Assembly: GCF_001307155.1 (NCBI RefSeq)
Contig: NZ_CP012830.1
Span: 2,928,501 to 2,992,500 of the forward strand
Reading direction: 5' to 3'
Source: Pseudomonas fluorescens
GTDB taxonomy: Bacteria; Pseudomonadota; Gammaproteobacteria; Pseudomonadales; Pseudomonadaceae
DNA length: 64,000 nucleotides
Part shown: one piece after another, positions 56,701 to 64,000 of the stretch
How positions within the stretch are numbered: the first letter of the stretch is position 1
How the letters are laid out: every line of letters starts with the position of its first letter
Notes under the pieces: generated by a model
The model's database searches: none
Told to the model about the DNA's origin: nothing
What the model saw: the letters and a program-made list of their open reading frames with translations, nothing else
Program-made: the position numbers and the translations under genes

Positions 56701-58104
56701 TTGAATATTCGCAGGAGTGACGTTCAGACACTGAAGCAGGCCGTACGTGACCACGCAGTAAGGCCTGACAGGTTGTCCACGATACTTGCGCAGTTCCCGG
56801 TCCCGATACCACCGGCTTTTAATCCCGCTTTGCTTCGTCTGCGTGGAGGTGCATCCAATGTGGAGGGTGTGGAGTCGGATTCGCTGAATACCCTGGAGGT
56901 TTTTAAAGACCTTGTCGGGCGGGCCTATTCTTCTGAGCCTTTGCCGTCGGTAAAAAAAGACTATTTGAATGGGTTGAAATTAATACATGAGAACCTGTCG
57001 GGACAGGACCTGAATTATCTCCAGTGGGCGTTTCACGATGCAGTCGACAGCCCTTTGGTGACTGCAACAATGCGCCAGAGTGTCGAACTGTTGCCCGAGC
57101 TGAAAAAAATGCTGTCCCCTGAGCAATTCACCGAACTACTGAACAACATGTTCATGGACGGTGAACCAACGCCCTTGTCGGATTCGCAGCGGGAGCTGGG
57201 AATGACTGCTCGTTACCTGAAGAGAACAAAACGTACGGATCAATATGAATCGCTGGCCCTCGCAGCGAAAGCAGGCAACGCTCCGTCGGGCACACTGGCT
57301 GATTTGCATAGCTACGTGGAGATGCTGGGCGAGCATATGAGCGCAACCGAGAAGGTCATTGAAGTCTCGTCGCAGACCATGGCCGATTTGAACATGGCAC
57401 AGCGTGCGATCACCCGCGCCAAGGAGCTTCTCCCGTTGTCCGGCAACCAACTACCGAGCATCTGGGAAAAAGGCGGATCGGCTATCGCCGCACTGAAAAA
57501 TCTCCGAAAGATCGACTTGGTTACCGGTTTGCCTACGGCCGAGCTCACCATTGCCGAAGCTGCACAGGCCGCTATCAACATCAAGGGTGGGAACTGTTCG
57601 GAGAATTCGAAAGTGACGTTCTCGATCCTCGCGAACCAGCCCCGGACATCTGAAATACATATTGTCAAAGCCACCAACTTTGACCATCAATATGTTGTCA
57701 TTGGTGACTTGAGCCACCCGGAGCAATTGGTTGCTGCCGATTCCTGGCCAGAGTTTCCCTGTGCCCATCTGACCAGCGAGGGCTACTTCACGTTCGATCC
57801 TGAACCGGTGCTGAGCCTGAAGCCTGGCCCTGCCGTCGCCGAGTATGCGTTTATCGACGATGCACCTTCTGGCACTGCCGTTATTCCGCCCCGAGGCTCG
57901 GATGATTCGACGCTCAGGGCGATAAAAATTCCCAAGCTGCATCAGAAAGGCGGTTATGCCCAATGGACTTCATTGAAAGAGCTAGGCGCTACCTATGTAT
58001 CGCCTGATGAGCGAGCGGTTTCTTTCGAGCGACATAACGCCTCGGTTATCGAGAATCGCCTCGAGACGTTTGAGGGCTACTACAAAGCGATCTCGTCCCG
58101 TTAA
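53716..58104 (+). CDS. Large dermonecrotic-toxin-like (DUF6543) protein with C-terminal Cys/His/Asp arrangement
   Basis: 1462 residues. The N-terminal two thirds resemble the DUF6543 dermonecrotic-toxin region seen in many large Pseudomonas proteins (e.g. LTLATPQRLRRLKVGGAGIP, AYVVVQGMIKGLKGLTLDGI). A hydrophobic stretch lies at about residues 468-490. The C-terminus carries NCSE with C1294, then H1324 (NFDHQYVVIGD) and D1342 (VAADSWP), the order and spacing of papain- or transglutaminase-like enzymes, including deamidase toxins. No Sec signal is seen. Its start is preceded by AT-rich DNA. Toxin role is inferred; no immunity gene is obvious next to it. Confidence 0.75.
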   Translation: MVSSSTNSTSPAHVTQASIHHEFIERALPAWLTLATPQRLRRLKVGGAGIPGWIRNASQAEHLSMLNALEASWSSQNDVDKMLMDLQDVRSFAEPVLRQALKEKYGVEDDVRETFLKLYSEVKLSPWGHNFDGGASSRTVSLLDAALHNFSSAEVFLSGSEFISRPDAQGHFDIKKIRSAMSIEQFTALCRELDIGARYKHYLESYLRPTDGLARGVLQHRVIKSQQAALKIALQMALLRKDIGALAYVVVQGMIKGLKGLTLDGIPVRYYHLTMLDTLLKGIVLIAADLDAPYGANRRIIAYVPHDPEHPLKEYPSLVEFSRELTRQLRDTGQASPPAQPSSGLSYQQFFSRFVDHQQRGHFFAALNAQLVRVTQHDKEWGVDLPVWRETPEENPRLRYGVMRFENDTETRFNGDLWVYLYQQQQNKILNDARALVISTTDADRTERWAWVENLQKMLSDIFNVALLVVTPFVPFLGELMLAYTAYQLVSEVVEGVLDLSEGLYLEAAEQLIGFTESVVQLAAFAGGIKIGDLAFSRLSPFIEGAKPVTLATGKQRLWGQNLEPYQQKALVLAADSKPDELWLHQHDGKPILRLDTSHFELKNDPQTGKHRVQHPTRPDAYQPVVESNGAGAFVIEGEQPQSWDEQTLMARMGPPLDGLTDSFDDIRTVSRTHVDAMRRMYIDNEPPLPLLSDTVTRFRIDRDIQAFIDQISSEQPQHYLKADVRTQLQLLDGVWPGERPLQLVARDGSVTWQTGSNDSVPVRINEDRLNDGDLIATLLSHLDEGETKTLMEDVFGASVTTTGAHAKILRAEIARRASAKRNFMFNARYKEHELRWSTQVQAVQSEMPGLPGAVAQELLAVATPEELQIVAQGRLPSRLKGLALYAREEVRVARAYEGLYLASVESFDTETLVLHSLENLPGWPSDVSIQVRLFEYEGGVLDSIGTEHATLKRTIVSRVDGSFQAYDDQGHALHAETDLYSSILQALPDAELTGLNIRRSDVQTLKQAVRDHAVRPDRLSTILAQFPVPIPPAFNPALLRLRGGASNVEGVESDSLNTLEVFKDLVGRAYSSEPLPSVKKDYLNGLKLIHENLSGQDLNYLQWAFHDAVDSPLVTATMRQSVELLPELKKMLSPEQFTELLNNMFMDGEPTPLSDSQRELGMTARYLKRTKRTDQYESLALAAKAGNAPSGTLADLHSYVEMLGEHMSATEKVIEVSSQTMADLNMAQRAITRAKELLPLSGNQLPSIWEKGGSAIAALKNLRKIDLVTGLPTAELTIAEAAQAAINIKGGNCSENSKVTFSILANQPRTSEIHIVKATNFDHQYVVIGDLSHPEQLVAADSWPEFPCAHLTSEGYFTFDPEPVLSLKPGPAVAEYAFIDDAPSGTAVIPPRGSDDSTLRAIKIPKLHQKGGYAQWTSLKELGATYVSPDERAVSFERHNASVIENRLETFEGYYKAISSR

Positions 58105-58265
58105 CGGCCATTCTTGAAGCGTTGTTCGAGCCGGGAGCGAGTCACTGATAACTCGCTTTCGGCTTTTTTGCAGGTCGTCATAGTTGAAAGGTGAAGGTGT
58201 AACGGCATTTGTCTACACTCCGTTCGAGGCCGCGCCCATCGGCGCGGTAACAAGGAGAAAACTCC

Positions 58266-58571
58266 ATGAAGATGCTGCGTATCCCTTTGTTGATGATCGG
58301 TCTGCTGCTCTGTTCCCAAGGCTTTGCCGCCACGGCACAACAGAACAAAATGGCCACCTGCAATGCCGACGCCACCGCGAAAGCCCTCAAGGGTGATGAG
58401 CGCAAAGCCTTTATGAGTACCTGCCTGAAAGCCGCGCCGGCAGCAGAGGCGGCCAAACCCATGACCCCTCAACAAGAGAAGATGAAAACCTGCAACGCCA
58501 CCGCTACCGCACAGGCGCTTAAAGGTGATGCGCGCAAAACCTTCATGAGCGATTGCCTGAAGAAAAAATAA
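58266..58571 (+). CDS. psiF: PsiF repeat family protein
   Basis: 101 residues: signal peptide (MKMLRIPLLMIGLLLCSQGF) then two PsiF repeats (KMATCNADATAKALKGDERK and KMKTCNATATAQALKGDARK), each with paired cysteines in CNA...CLK. PsiF is phosphate-starvation inducible in E. coli; function unknown. No clear Pho box was seen upstream. A GGAGAA site precedes the ATG. Confidence 0.9.
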   Translation: MKMLRIPLLMIGLLLCSQGFAATAQQNKMATCNADATAKALKGDERKAFMSTCLKAAPAAEAAKPMTPQQEKMKTCNATATAQALKGDARKTFMSDCLKKK

Positions 58572-58593
58572 GCTGCGCTCCCCGTGCCCCTCT

Positions 58594-58681
58594 GTAGGAG
58601 CAAGGCTTGCCCGCGATAGGGGCACCGCGGTGGAACTGACAGACCGCGTCATCGTTCATCGCGAGCAAGCCTTGCTCCTAC
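58594..58681. repeat. Extragenic inverted repeat (GTAGGAGCAAGGCTTGC arms)
   Basis: GTAGGAGCAAGGCTTGC at 58594 and GCAAGCCTTGCTCCTAC ending at 58681 are exact reverse complements, 23 bp after psiF. Same family as 27755-27831. Confidence 0.85.
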
Positions 58682-58763
58682 GGGTGCTGAAGTCATCCGC
58701 TCGCTTCAATGTCGGAAGGCTGGCAGACTGCCAATCCTTTAACGCCGTTTGTTTTGAGGCTGT

Positions 58764-59777
58764 ATGCCAACGTTTTCTCAGCGTCACGTGTTGCTGTTGG
58801 TCAGTTGGGTGATCATTTTTGGTGGGCTGTTGCTGGTGATACCGCTGCGACTGTTGCCCAGTCTGCTGGCCGGGTTACTGGTGTTCGAACTGGTCAACAT
58901 GCTCACCCCGCAGTTGCAACGACTGATCGAAGGACGGCGTGCACGCTGGCTGGCCGTGGCCTTGCTTGGCACGCTGGTGGTCAGCGTACTGGCGCTGATT
59001 TTTGCCGGTGCTATCAGTTTTCTGCTGCATGAAGCGGAAAACCCCGGGGCTTCCCTGGACAAATTCATGCTGGTGGTCGACAAGGCGCGTGGCCAGTTAC
59101 CGCCATTCATCGACGCTTACCTGCCCGCCAGCGCCGCTGAATTTCGCGTGGCCATCGGCGAGTGGCTGAGCAAACACCTGAGCGACCTGCAACTGGTCGG
59201 CAAAGACGCCGCGCACATGTTCGTCACGTTGCTGATCGGCATGGTGCTGGGGGCGATCATCGCCTTGCAGCGCATCCCTGACCTGACCCAACGCAAACCC
59301 CTGGCGGCAGCACTGTTCGACCGTTTGCACCTGCTGGTTCAAGCGTTTCGCAATATCGTCTTTGCGCAGATCAAGATTTCCCTGCTCAACACTTTTTTTA
59401 CCGGGATCTTCCTGGCAGTGATCCTGCCGCTGTTCGGGATCAAGCTGCCGTTGACCAAAACCCTGATCGTGCTGACCTTCCTGCTGGGCTTGCTGCCGGT
59501 GATCGGCAACCTGATGTCCAACACGCTGATCACCATCGTCGGCTTGTCGTTGTCGATCTGGGTTGCGGTGGCGGCGCTGGGTTATCTGATCTTTATCCAC
59601 AAGCTGGAATACTTCCTCAACGCGCGGATCGTCGGCGGGCAGATCAGTGCCAAGTCCTGGGAGTTGCTGCTGGCAATGCTGGTGTTCGAAGCCGCGTTCG
59701 GCCTGCCGGGGGTGGTGGCAGGGCCGATTTATTACGCGTACCTGAAGAGCGAGTTGAAGCTGATCGGGATGGTTTGA
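58764..59777 (+). CDS. AI-2E family transporter (UPF0118)
   Basis: 337 residues with about eight membrane segments in the AI-2E arrangement; a soluble loop of about 65 residues lies after the second or third segment (PGASLDKFMLVVDKARGQLP). Family members are exporters, some of autoinducer-2, others of ions; the substrate here is unknown. The FLLGLLPVIGNLMSNTLITI and IVGGQISAKSWELLLAMLVF motifs are typical. Single gene between two palindromic repeats. Confidence 0.9.
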   Translation: MPTFSQRHVLLLVSWVIIFGGLLLVIPLRLLPSLLAGLLVFELVNMLTPQLQRLIEGRRARWLAVALLGTLVVSVLALIFAGAISFLLHEAENPGASLDKFMLVVDKARGQLPPFIDAYLPASAAEFRVAIGEWLSKHLSDLQLVGKDAAHMFVTLLIGMVLGAIIALQRIPDLTQRKPLAAALFDRLHLLVQAFRNIVFAQIKISLLNTFFTGIFLAVILPLFGIKLPLTKTLIVLTFLLGLLPVIGNLMSNTLITIVGLSLSIWVAVAALGYLIFIHKLEYFLNARIVGGQISAKSWELLLAMLVFEAAFGLPGVVAGPIYYAYLKSELKLIGMV

Positions 59778-59794
59778 TCCTGAGATGATCTACT

Positions 59795-59896
59795 TGTGGC
59801 GAGGGAGCTTGCTCCCGCTGGGCCGCGAAGCGGCCCCTTATCCCGAAAAAGAGGGGACTGCTACGCAGTCCAGCGGGAGCAAGCTCCCTCGCCACA
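59795..59896. repeat. REP-type inverted pair
   Basis: TGTGGCGAGGGAGCTTGCTC at 59795 and GAGCAAGCTCCCTCGCCACA ending at 59896 are exact reverse complements, between the AI-2E gene and the stop of the Hsp70-like gene. Confidence 0.85.
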
Positions 59897-59905
59897 GGGG
59901 TTGCG

Positions 59906-61180
59906 TCAGGCCAGGGTGCCGTAACGCTTCATCGCCTCGATCGCCAGGCCGCTGCCGATGCTGCCGAAGATATTCCCTTCAACATGCTGCGCGTTCGGCA
60001 GCATCGCCGATACGCTGTTACGCAGCGCCGGAATCCCGCTCGAACCACCGGTAAAGAACACCGTATCCACCTGGTCGACGCGCACATTGGCATCGTTGAG
60101 CAATTGGGTCACGCTGTTGCGCACCCGTTCCAGCAGGTTATCGATGGCCGATTCGAATAGCGCCCGGCTCAATTCGACACTCAAACCCGGTTCGATCCGG
60201 TCCAGCGGCACGTGGCGACTGTCGGCATGGGTCAGCTGGATCTTGGTTTCTTCCACTTCCATTGCCAGCCAGTGCCCGGCGCGCTGGTCGATCAGCTTGA
60301 ACAGGCGATCGATACCGCTGGTGTCTTCGATGTCGTAGCGCATGCTGCCCAACGCCAGGGTCGATTTCTGCGAGTACACCGAGTTGATGGTGTGCCAGGT
60401 CGCCAGGTTCATGTGGTGGCTGGTGGGCATGTAGGCGCCACTTTTCATCCGGCTGCCGTAGCCGAACAACGGCATCAGGCCCTGCAGGCTCAGTTGCTTG
60501 TCGAAATCGGTCCCGCCGATGTGCACGCCGCCGGTGGCGAGGATGTCGTCGTGACGGTTGTCGTGGCCGCGTCGCTCAGGCGACAGGCGCACCAGGGAGA
60601 AGTCCGACGTACCCCCGCCGATGTCGACGATCAGCACCAGCTCTTCCTTTTCGATGGTCGACTCGTAGTCGAACGCTGCGGCAATCGGTTCGTACTGGAA
60701 CGAGACGTCCTTGAAACCGATGGCGCGGGCTACGTCCACCAGGGTGTTTTCGGCTTCCTGGTCGGCCATTTCATCGTCATCGACGAAAAATACCGGACGC
60801 CCCAGCACCACTTCTTCGAATTCTCGACCGGCGGCGGTCTCGGCACGCTTCTTCAGCTGGCCGATGAACAGCCCGAGCAGGTCCTTGAACGGCATTGCCG
60901 TGCCCAGGACGCTGGTGTCGTGCTTGATCAGCTTGGAGCCCAGCAGGCTTTTGAGCGAGCGCATCAAGCGGCCTTCGTAGCCTTCCAGGTACTCGTGCAG
61001 CGCCAGCCGGCCATACACCGGGCGGCGTTCTTCCATGTTGAAGAAGACCACCGACGGCAGGGTGATTTTGTCGTCCTCCAGCGCGATCAGCGTTTCCATG
61101 CCAGGGCGCAGCCAGCCGACAGTGGAGTTGGACGTGCCAAAGTCGATACCGCAGGCACGGGCTGGAGATGCGTTTTTCAT
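59906..61180 (-). CDS. Hsp70-like ATPase, YegD type
   Basis: 424 residues. Actin-like ATPase with ACGIDFGTSNSTVGWLRPG (phosphate 1), VLIVDIGGGTSDFSLVRL (phosphate 2) and VFFTGGSSGIPALRNSVSAM (adenosine motif). The length covers only the nucleotide-binding part; the substrate-binding domain of DnaK is missing, as in YegD. It is divergent from cbpA-cbpM, with a 296-bp spacer, which suggests cooperation with a J-protein, but this is inference. Confidence 0.88.
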   Translation of the reverse strand: MKNASPARACGIDFGTSNSTVGWLRPGMETLIALEDDKITLPSVVFFNMEERRPVYGRLALHEYLEGYEGRLMRSLKSLLGSKLIKHDTSVLGTAMPFKDLLGLFIGQLKKRAETAAGREFEEVVLGRPVFFVDDDEMADQEAENTLVDVARAIGFKDVSFQYEPIAAAFDYESTIEKEELVLIVDIGGGTSDFSLVRLSPERRGHDNRHDDILATGGVHIGGTDFDKQLSLQGLMPLFGYGSRMKSGAYMPTSHHMNLATWHTINSVYSQKSTLALGSMRYDIEDTSGIDRLFKLIDQRAGHWLAMEVEETKIQLTHADSRHVPLDRIEPGLSVELSRALFESAIDNLLERVRNSVTQLLNDANVRVDQVDTVFFTGGSSGIPALRNSVSAMLPNAQHVEGNIFGSIGSGLAIEAMKRYGTLA

Positions 61181-61476
61181 GTCTTTCAGGTTCCGGTTAA
61201 AAAACGGCCGCGCAGTGTATGTCAGAGCGGCGCAGAATCGAAGGCCGACTATCCGCTAAATTCAAGGTCATCGCTCACTTGAAAGACTATCCTTGTTCCC
61301 CAAACATACGGACATGGCGTGGCAGCCACCCTGTGATCAAGTGATCCGCCCCGGCTGCCGATAAACTTCAGATGTGCTGCCCGATCAGATTCTTGAGATC
61401 GGTCAAGCCTGCGGCAGCCAATCAGTGCATGCTGTGCCTGGCTGCGCGATATCGATAACGGATGGTGATTCCCTCG

Positions 61477-62427
61477 ATGGACTTCAAAGACTATTACAAG
61501 ATTCTCGGTGTGGAGCCGACCGCTGACGATAAGGCGATCAAGGCCGCCTATCGCAAGCTGGCGCGCAAATACCACCCTGACGTCAGCAAGGAAAAGGACG
61601 CCGAGGCCAAGTTCAAGGATGTCTCGGAAGCCTATGAAGCGTTGAAAAGCGCCGACAAGCGCGCCGAATACGACGACTTGCGCAAATACGGCCAGCACGG
61701 ACAACCGTTCCAGGGCCCGCCGGGTTGGCAGGGGCGTGGTGGTGCGGGTGGTTTTGGCGGCGGTCAGGACAGTGGCGATTTTTCGGACTTCTTCAGTTCG
61801 ATTTTTGGTAACCGTGGCCCGGGTTTCGGGGGTGGACAGTCTGGTCGCAGTGCCGGTCGTCGAGGGCAAGACGTGGAAATGGAATTACCGGTTTTTCTGG
61901 AAGAAACCCTGTCGACCGAATCGAAGAAGGTCAGCTTCCAGGTGCCTCAGTACAACGCGGCCGGCCAGCACGTCAGCAATACCAGCAAAAGCCTGAACGT
62001 GAAGATTCCGGCGGGTGTCACCGATGGTGAGCGCATTCGACTCAAGGGCCAGGGCGCACCGGGTGTCGGTGGCGGCGCCAATGGCGACCTGTACCTGACC
62101 ATTCGTTTTGCGCCGCACCCGAAATACGACGTTGAAGGTGAAAACCTGATCATCACCTTGCCGCTGGCCCCGTGGGAGCTGGCGCTGGGTGCAGAGGTCG
62201 CGGTGCCGACCCTGACCGGCAAGATCAACCTGAAAGTTCCAGCCGGCAGCCAGAACGGCCAGCGCATGCGCGCCAAAGGCCACGGCCTGCTGAACAAGGC
62301 CGGGCAGCGCGGTTACCTGTTCGTGCAGCTCAAGGCGGTAATGCCCAAACATATCGACGATGACGTCAAGGCGTTGTGGCAGGAGCTGGCGAAGAAAGCC
62401 GCTTTCAATCCGCGGGAGCATTTTTGA
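61477..62427 (+). CDS. cbpA: Curved DNA-binding protein CbpA (DnaJ-like co-chaperone)
   Basis: 316 residues from the ATG at 61477 ([20 protein letters not shown]). J-domain at residues 1-70 with H33-P34-D35 in KYHPDVSK, a Gly/Phe-rich segment about 80-125 ([17 protein letters not shown]) and the two C-terminal substrate-binding domains; no zinc finger, so a CbpA type rather than DnaJ. It stimulates Hsp70 and binds curved DNA in E. coli. The in-frame GTG at 61465 is an alternative start. Next gene cbpM is its modulator. Confidence 0.94.
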   Translation: MDFKDYYKILGVEPTADDKAIKAAYRKLARKYHPDVSKEKDAEAKFKDVSEAYEALKSADKRAEYDDLRKYGQHGQPFQGPPGWQGRGGAGGFGGGQDSGDFSDFFSSIFGNRGPGFGGGQSGRSAGRRGQDVEMELPVFLEETLSTESKKVSFQVPQYNAAGQHVSNTSKSLNVKIPAGVTDGERIRLKGQGAPGVGGGANGDLYLTIRFAPHPKYDVEGENLIITLPLAPWELALGAEVAVPTLTGKINLKVPAGSQNGQRMRAKGHGLLNKAGQRGYLFVQLKAVMPKHIDDDVKALWQELAKKAAFNPREHF

Positions 62428-62450
62428 GTCAAGAGAAGGAGTAGCCAATC

Positions 62451-62756
62451 ATGAGCAACCCCCTGATCGTTCAACTGGACATGGCAGAATTCTGTGAGGC
62501 GACCGATTTACCGGACGTCTACGTGATCGAAATCGTCGAACACGGCATCCTCGAACCTCAGGGCGCGCAGCCCAAGGATTGGCGTTTCAACGACTATGAA
62601 CTGGCGGTCGCCAAGCGTGCCGCCAAGTTACGGCGTGACCTGGATCTGGAATGGGAAGGCGTCGCCTTGGCGCTCGACCTGCTTGAAGAAGTGCAGCAAC
62701 TACGCGCCGAGAATCGCATGCTCAGGCAGCGATTGGGGCGGTTAGTCGTCGAATAG
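62451..62756 (+). CDS. cbpM: Chaperone modulator CbpM
   Basis: 101 residues starting MSNPLIVQLDMAEFCEATDL, MerR-like helix region followed by a coiled coil (LLEEVQQLRAENRMLRQRLG). CbpM binds the CbpA J-domain and inhibits its co-chaperone and DNA-binding activities. It lies 23 bp downstream of cbpA with AAGGAG before the ATG. Confidence 0.93.
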   Translation: MSNPLIVQLDMAEFCEATDLPDVYVIEIVEHGILEPQGAQPKDWRFNDYELAVAKRAAKLRRDLDLEWEGVALALDLLEEVQQLRAENRMLRQRLGRLVVE

Positions 62757-62798
62757 CCCCTTTTCGTAGCAGCCTGGTTAGGGGACAAGCCCCGAACC

Positions 62799-62959
62799 TG
62801 TGGCGAGGGGGCTTCTGTGGCGAGGGAGCTTGCTCCCGCGGGTCGGTCCGCGTTCGGGCGTAGCGACCCTAATATCGGCCGCCGCGAGTATTCAGATGGA
62901 AAGCGATTGCTGGATTACGACCGCTTCGCGGCCGAGCGGGAGCAAGCTCCCTCGCCACA
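62799..62959. repeat. REP-type inverted pair with a partial extra arm
   Basis: A partial arm TGTGGCGAGGGGGCTTC (62799-62815) is followed directly by a full arm TGTGGCGAGGGAGCTTGCTC at 62816, whose partner ends at 62959. The fragment is of the G-rich variant, the full pair of the GGGAGC variant, so one element interrupts the other. Confidence 0.8.
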
Positions 62960-62985
62960 GTCGTGGTCTTCACTCACGTCCACCA

Positions 62986-63999
62986 CTACAAAACCACCCG
63001 CGACACTCTCGGCAACACTACGCTGAACGTCGTGCCCTCGGCCTCGCTGGAGCTGACTTCGATCGTGCCTTGGTGGGCGTCCACCACCTGTTTGACGATG
63101 AACAAACCGAGCCCAAGACTGGTAGAGGGGCCGGTGAGTTCTTCGCTGGCGCTGCGCACCAGTGGGTCGAATATCGTCGGCAGTGCCTCGGCGGGAATCG
63201 GCTCGCCATGGTTGTGCATGGTCAGCGTCACCTGATCTTTTTCTCCAATGATTCTCAGCGTCACTGGGTGTCGATTGGCCCCGTGCTGCAAGGCATTACC
63301 GACAAGGTTTTGCAGCAGTTGGCTGAGGCGCGTGCGGTCCCAGATACCATGGGTGTCGCCTTCGACGATCAGTTGTGAGTTGCAGTCCGGCTGCCCGGCG
63401 CCGGCTTCGTCCAGCGCAGCTTTTGCGGCGGCGGCCAGGTCCATCGGTGCCGGTTCGATCGGCAGGCTGCTGCCCAGCCGGCTACGTACCAGCTCCAGCA
63501 AGTCGCTGACCATCGCCGCCATGTGCCGGGCACTGCTCTTGATGCTTGTCACATAGGTCTGGGCGTCGCTGTCCAGTTTGGCCTTGCGTAGCAGCATCTC
63601 GGTGGACATGTTCACAGCCTGCAAGGGGGTGCGCAGATCATGGCCCAGAATGGCCAGGAAGATGTCCCGTGAACGATTGACCTGCTCGGCGTACGCTGCG
63701 GTGGACTCGGCCAGGGCTTCGTCGATGGCTTCGTTGAAACGGATCATGTCCTGCATGTACACCACGTCCGGCGACTCCAGGCTGTTGACCCACAGGCGAA
63801 TCACGCTGGCCCGCAAATGCCGGAACTCAGAGGTCATCTGCACCAGATCAAACCCCACGTTATGCCGAAGCTCGCCATGACTGGCCGCGGCCTTGTCCAG
63901 GCTTGGTGTTTTTTCCGGGCCTTCGCCCCTGGCCTTGGCCGCTTGTTCGAGGCCGGTCTGGGCGGTCTTCATGTCGCGGGAAGCGGCCAGCAGGATCAA
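62986..63999 (-). CDS. Sensor histidine kinase, 5'-truncated by window edge
   Basis: 337 residues visible; the frame runs off the right end and the N-terminus is missing. Residues about 55-100 look like an RsbRD-type N-terminal helix domain. The HisKA domain has ILGHDLRTPLQAVNMSTEML, with the phosphorylated His in GHDLRTP, and the ATPase domain has the N box (LLQNLVGNALQHG), and G boxes (STSLGLGLFIVKQVVDAHQG). No membrane segment is seen in the visible part, so it is probably a soluble kinase; no response regulator is in the window. Confidence 0.88.
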   Translation of the reverse strand: MILLAASRDMKTAQTGLEQAAKARGEGPEKTPSLDKAAASHGELRHNVGFDLVQMTSEFRHLRASVIRLWVNSLESPDVVYMQDMIRFNEAIDEALAESTAAYAEQVNRSRDIFLAILGHDLRTPLQAVNMSTEMLLRKAKLDSDAQTYVTSIKSSARHMAAMVSDLLELVRSRLGSSLPIEPAPMDLAAAAKAALDEAGAGQPDCNSQLIVEGDTHGIWDRTRLSQLLQNLVGNALQHGANRHPVTLRIIGEKDQVTLTMHNHGEPIPAEALPTIFDPLVRSASEELTGPSTSLGLGLFIVKQVVDAHQGTIEVSSSEAEGTTFSVVLPRVSRVVL

Positions 64000-64000
64000 T

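Noticed and set aside
58141..58265. Pho box upstream of psiF
   Set aside because: GTCATAGTTG resembles only part of the CTGTCAT-N4-CTGTCAT pattern; not convincing.

Overview
The window reads as a chromosomal segment of a Pseudomonas of the fluorescens group. The protein sequences (DnaB, azurin, BraCDEFG, AmaAB, DesT-like TetR, CbpA/CbpM), the high G+C coding sequence, and the many extragenic palindromes with GTGGCGAGGGAGCTTGCTCCC-like arms all point that way. No rRNA, tRNA, CRISPR array, integrase or transposase was recognised.

Layout: 1-4.6 kb is the conserved rlmB / rpsF-rpsR-(DUF2232)-rplI-dnaB block. Then comes a YgiQ-type radical SAM gene (4.8-7.1 kb). 7.3-11.0 kb is a tandemly duplicated locus: one full-length protein with a hydrophobic centre, two internally deleted relatives, and five related 4-TM-like membrane proteins (one truncated), overlapping by 1-4 nt like effector-immunity pairs. 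11.1-17.9 kb holds the three-gene amidoligase/transglutaminase, circularly permuted ATP-grasp/alpha-E and transglutaminase cluster. 18-25 kb carries a LOG-family hydrolase, azurin, an Ig-repeat protein followed by a decayed relative, and the NAD salvage pair pncB-nadE. 25.2-29.2 kb is the lysine/pipecolate branch (LysR, amaB, amaA). 29.4-34.7 kb is the branched-chain amino-acid ABC importer braCDEFG behind a near-perfect sigma-54 promoter.

35-41 kb: a long non-coding stretch with several DnaA-box-like 9-mers, an HflK/HflC-like pair, a TerC-family protein with an unusual C-terminal extension, an SDR and a CDF transporter. 41-44.7 kb: an AGE-family sugar isomerase, then a HupE/UreJ-type protein and ureG, ureF, ureE on the minus strand. 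45-48.7 kb: a DesT-like regulator, a secreted protein made of seven 14-residue repeats, and an AsmA protein. 48.8-58.1 kb looks accessory: an AT-rich pair of unknown genes, a lipase without a visible signal peptide, an EamA exporter with a divergent AraC regulator, and a 1462-residue dermonecrotic-toxin-like protein with a C-terminal Cys/His/Asp arrangement. 58-64 kb: PsiF, an AI-2E-family membrane protein, an Hsp70-like ATPase divergent from cbpA-cbpM, and a histidine kinase that runs off the right edge.

The most unusual region is the 7.3-11.0 kb array. Its membrane-protein paralogues are nearly identical at both ends and divergent in the middle, and the putative effector has been reduced twice to a head-plus-tail remnant while the putative immunity genes were kept. 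Function is inferred; nothing in the window proves toxicity.
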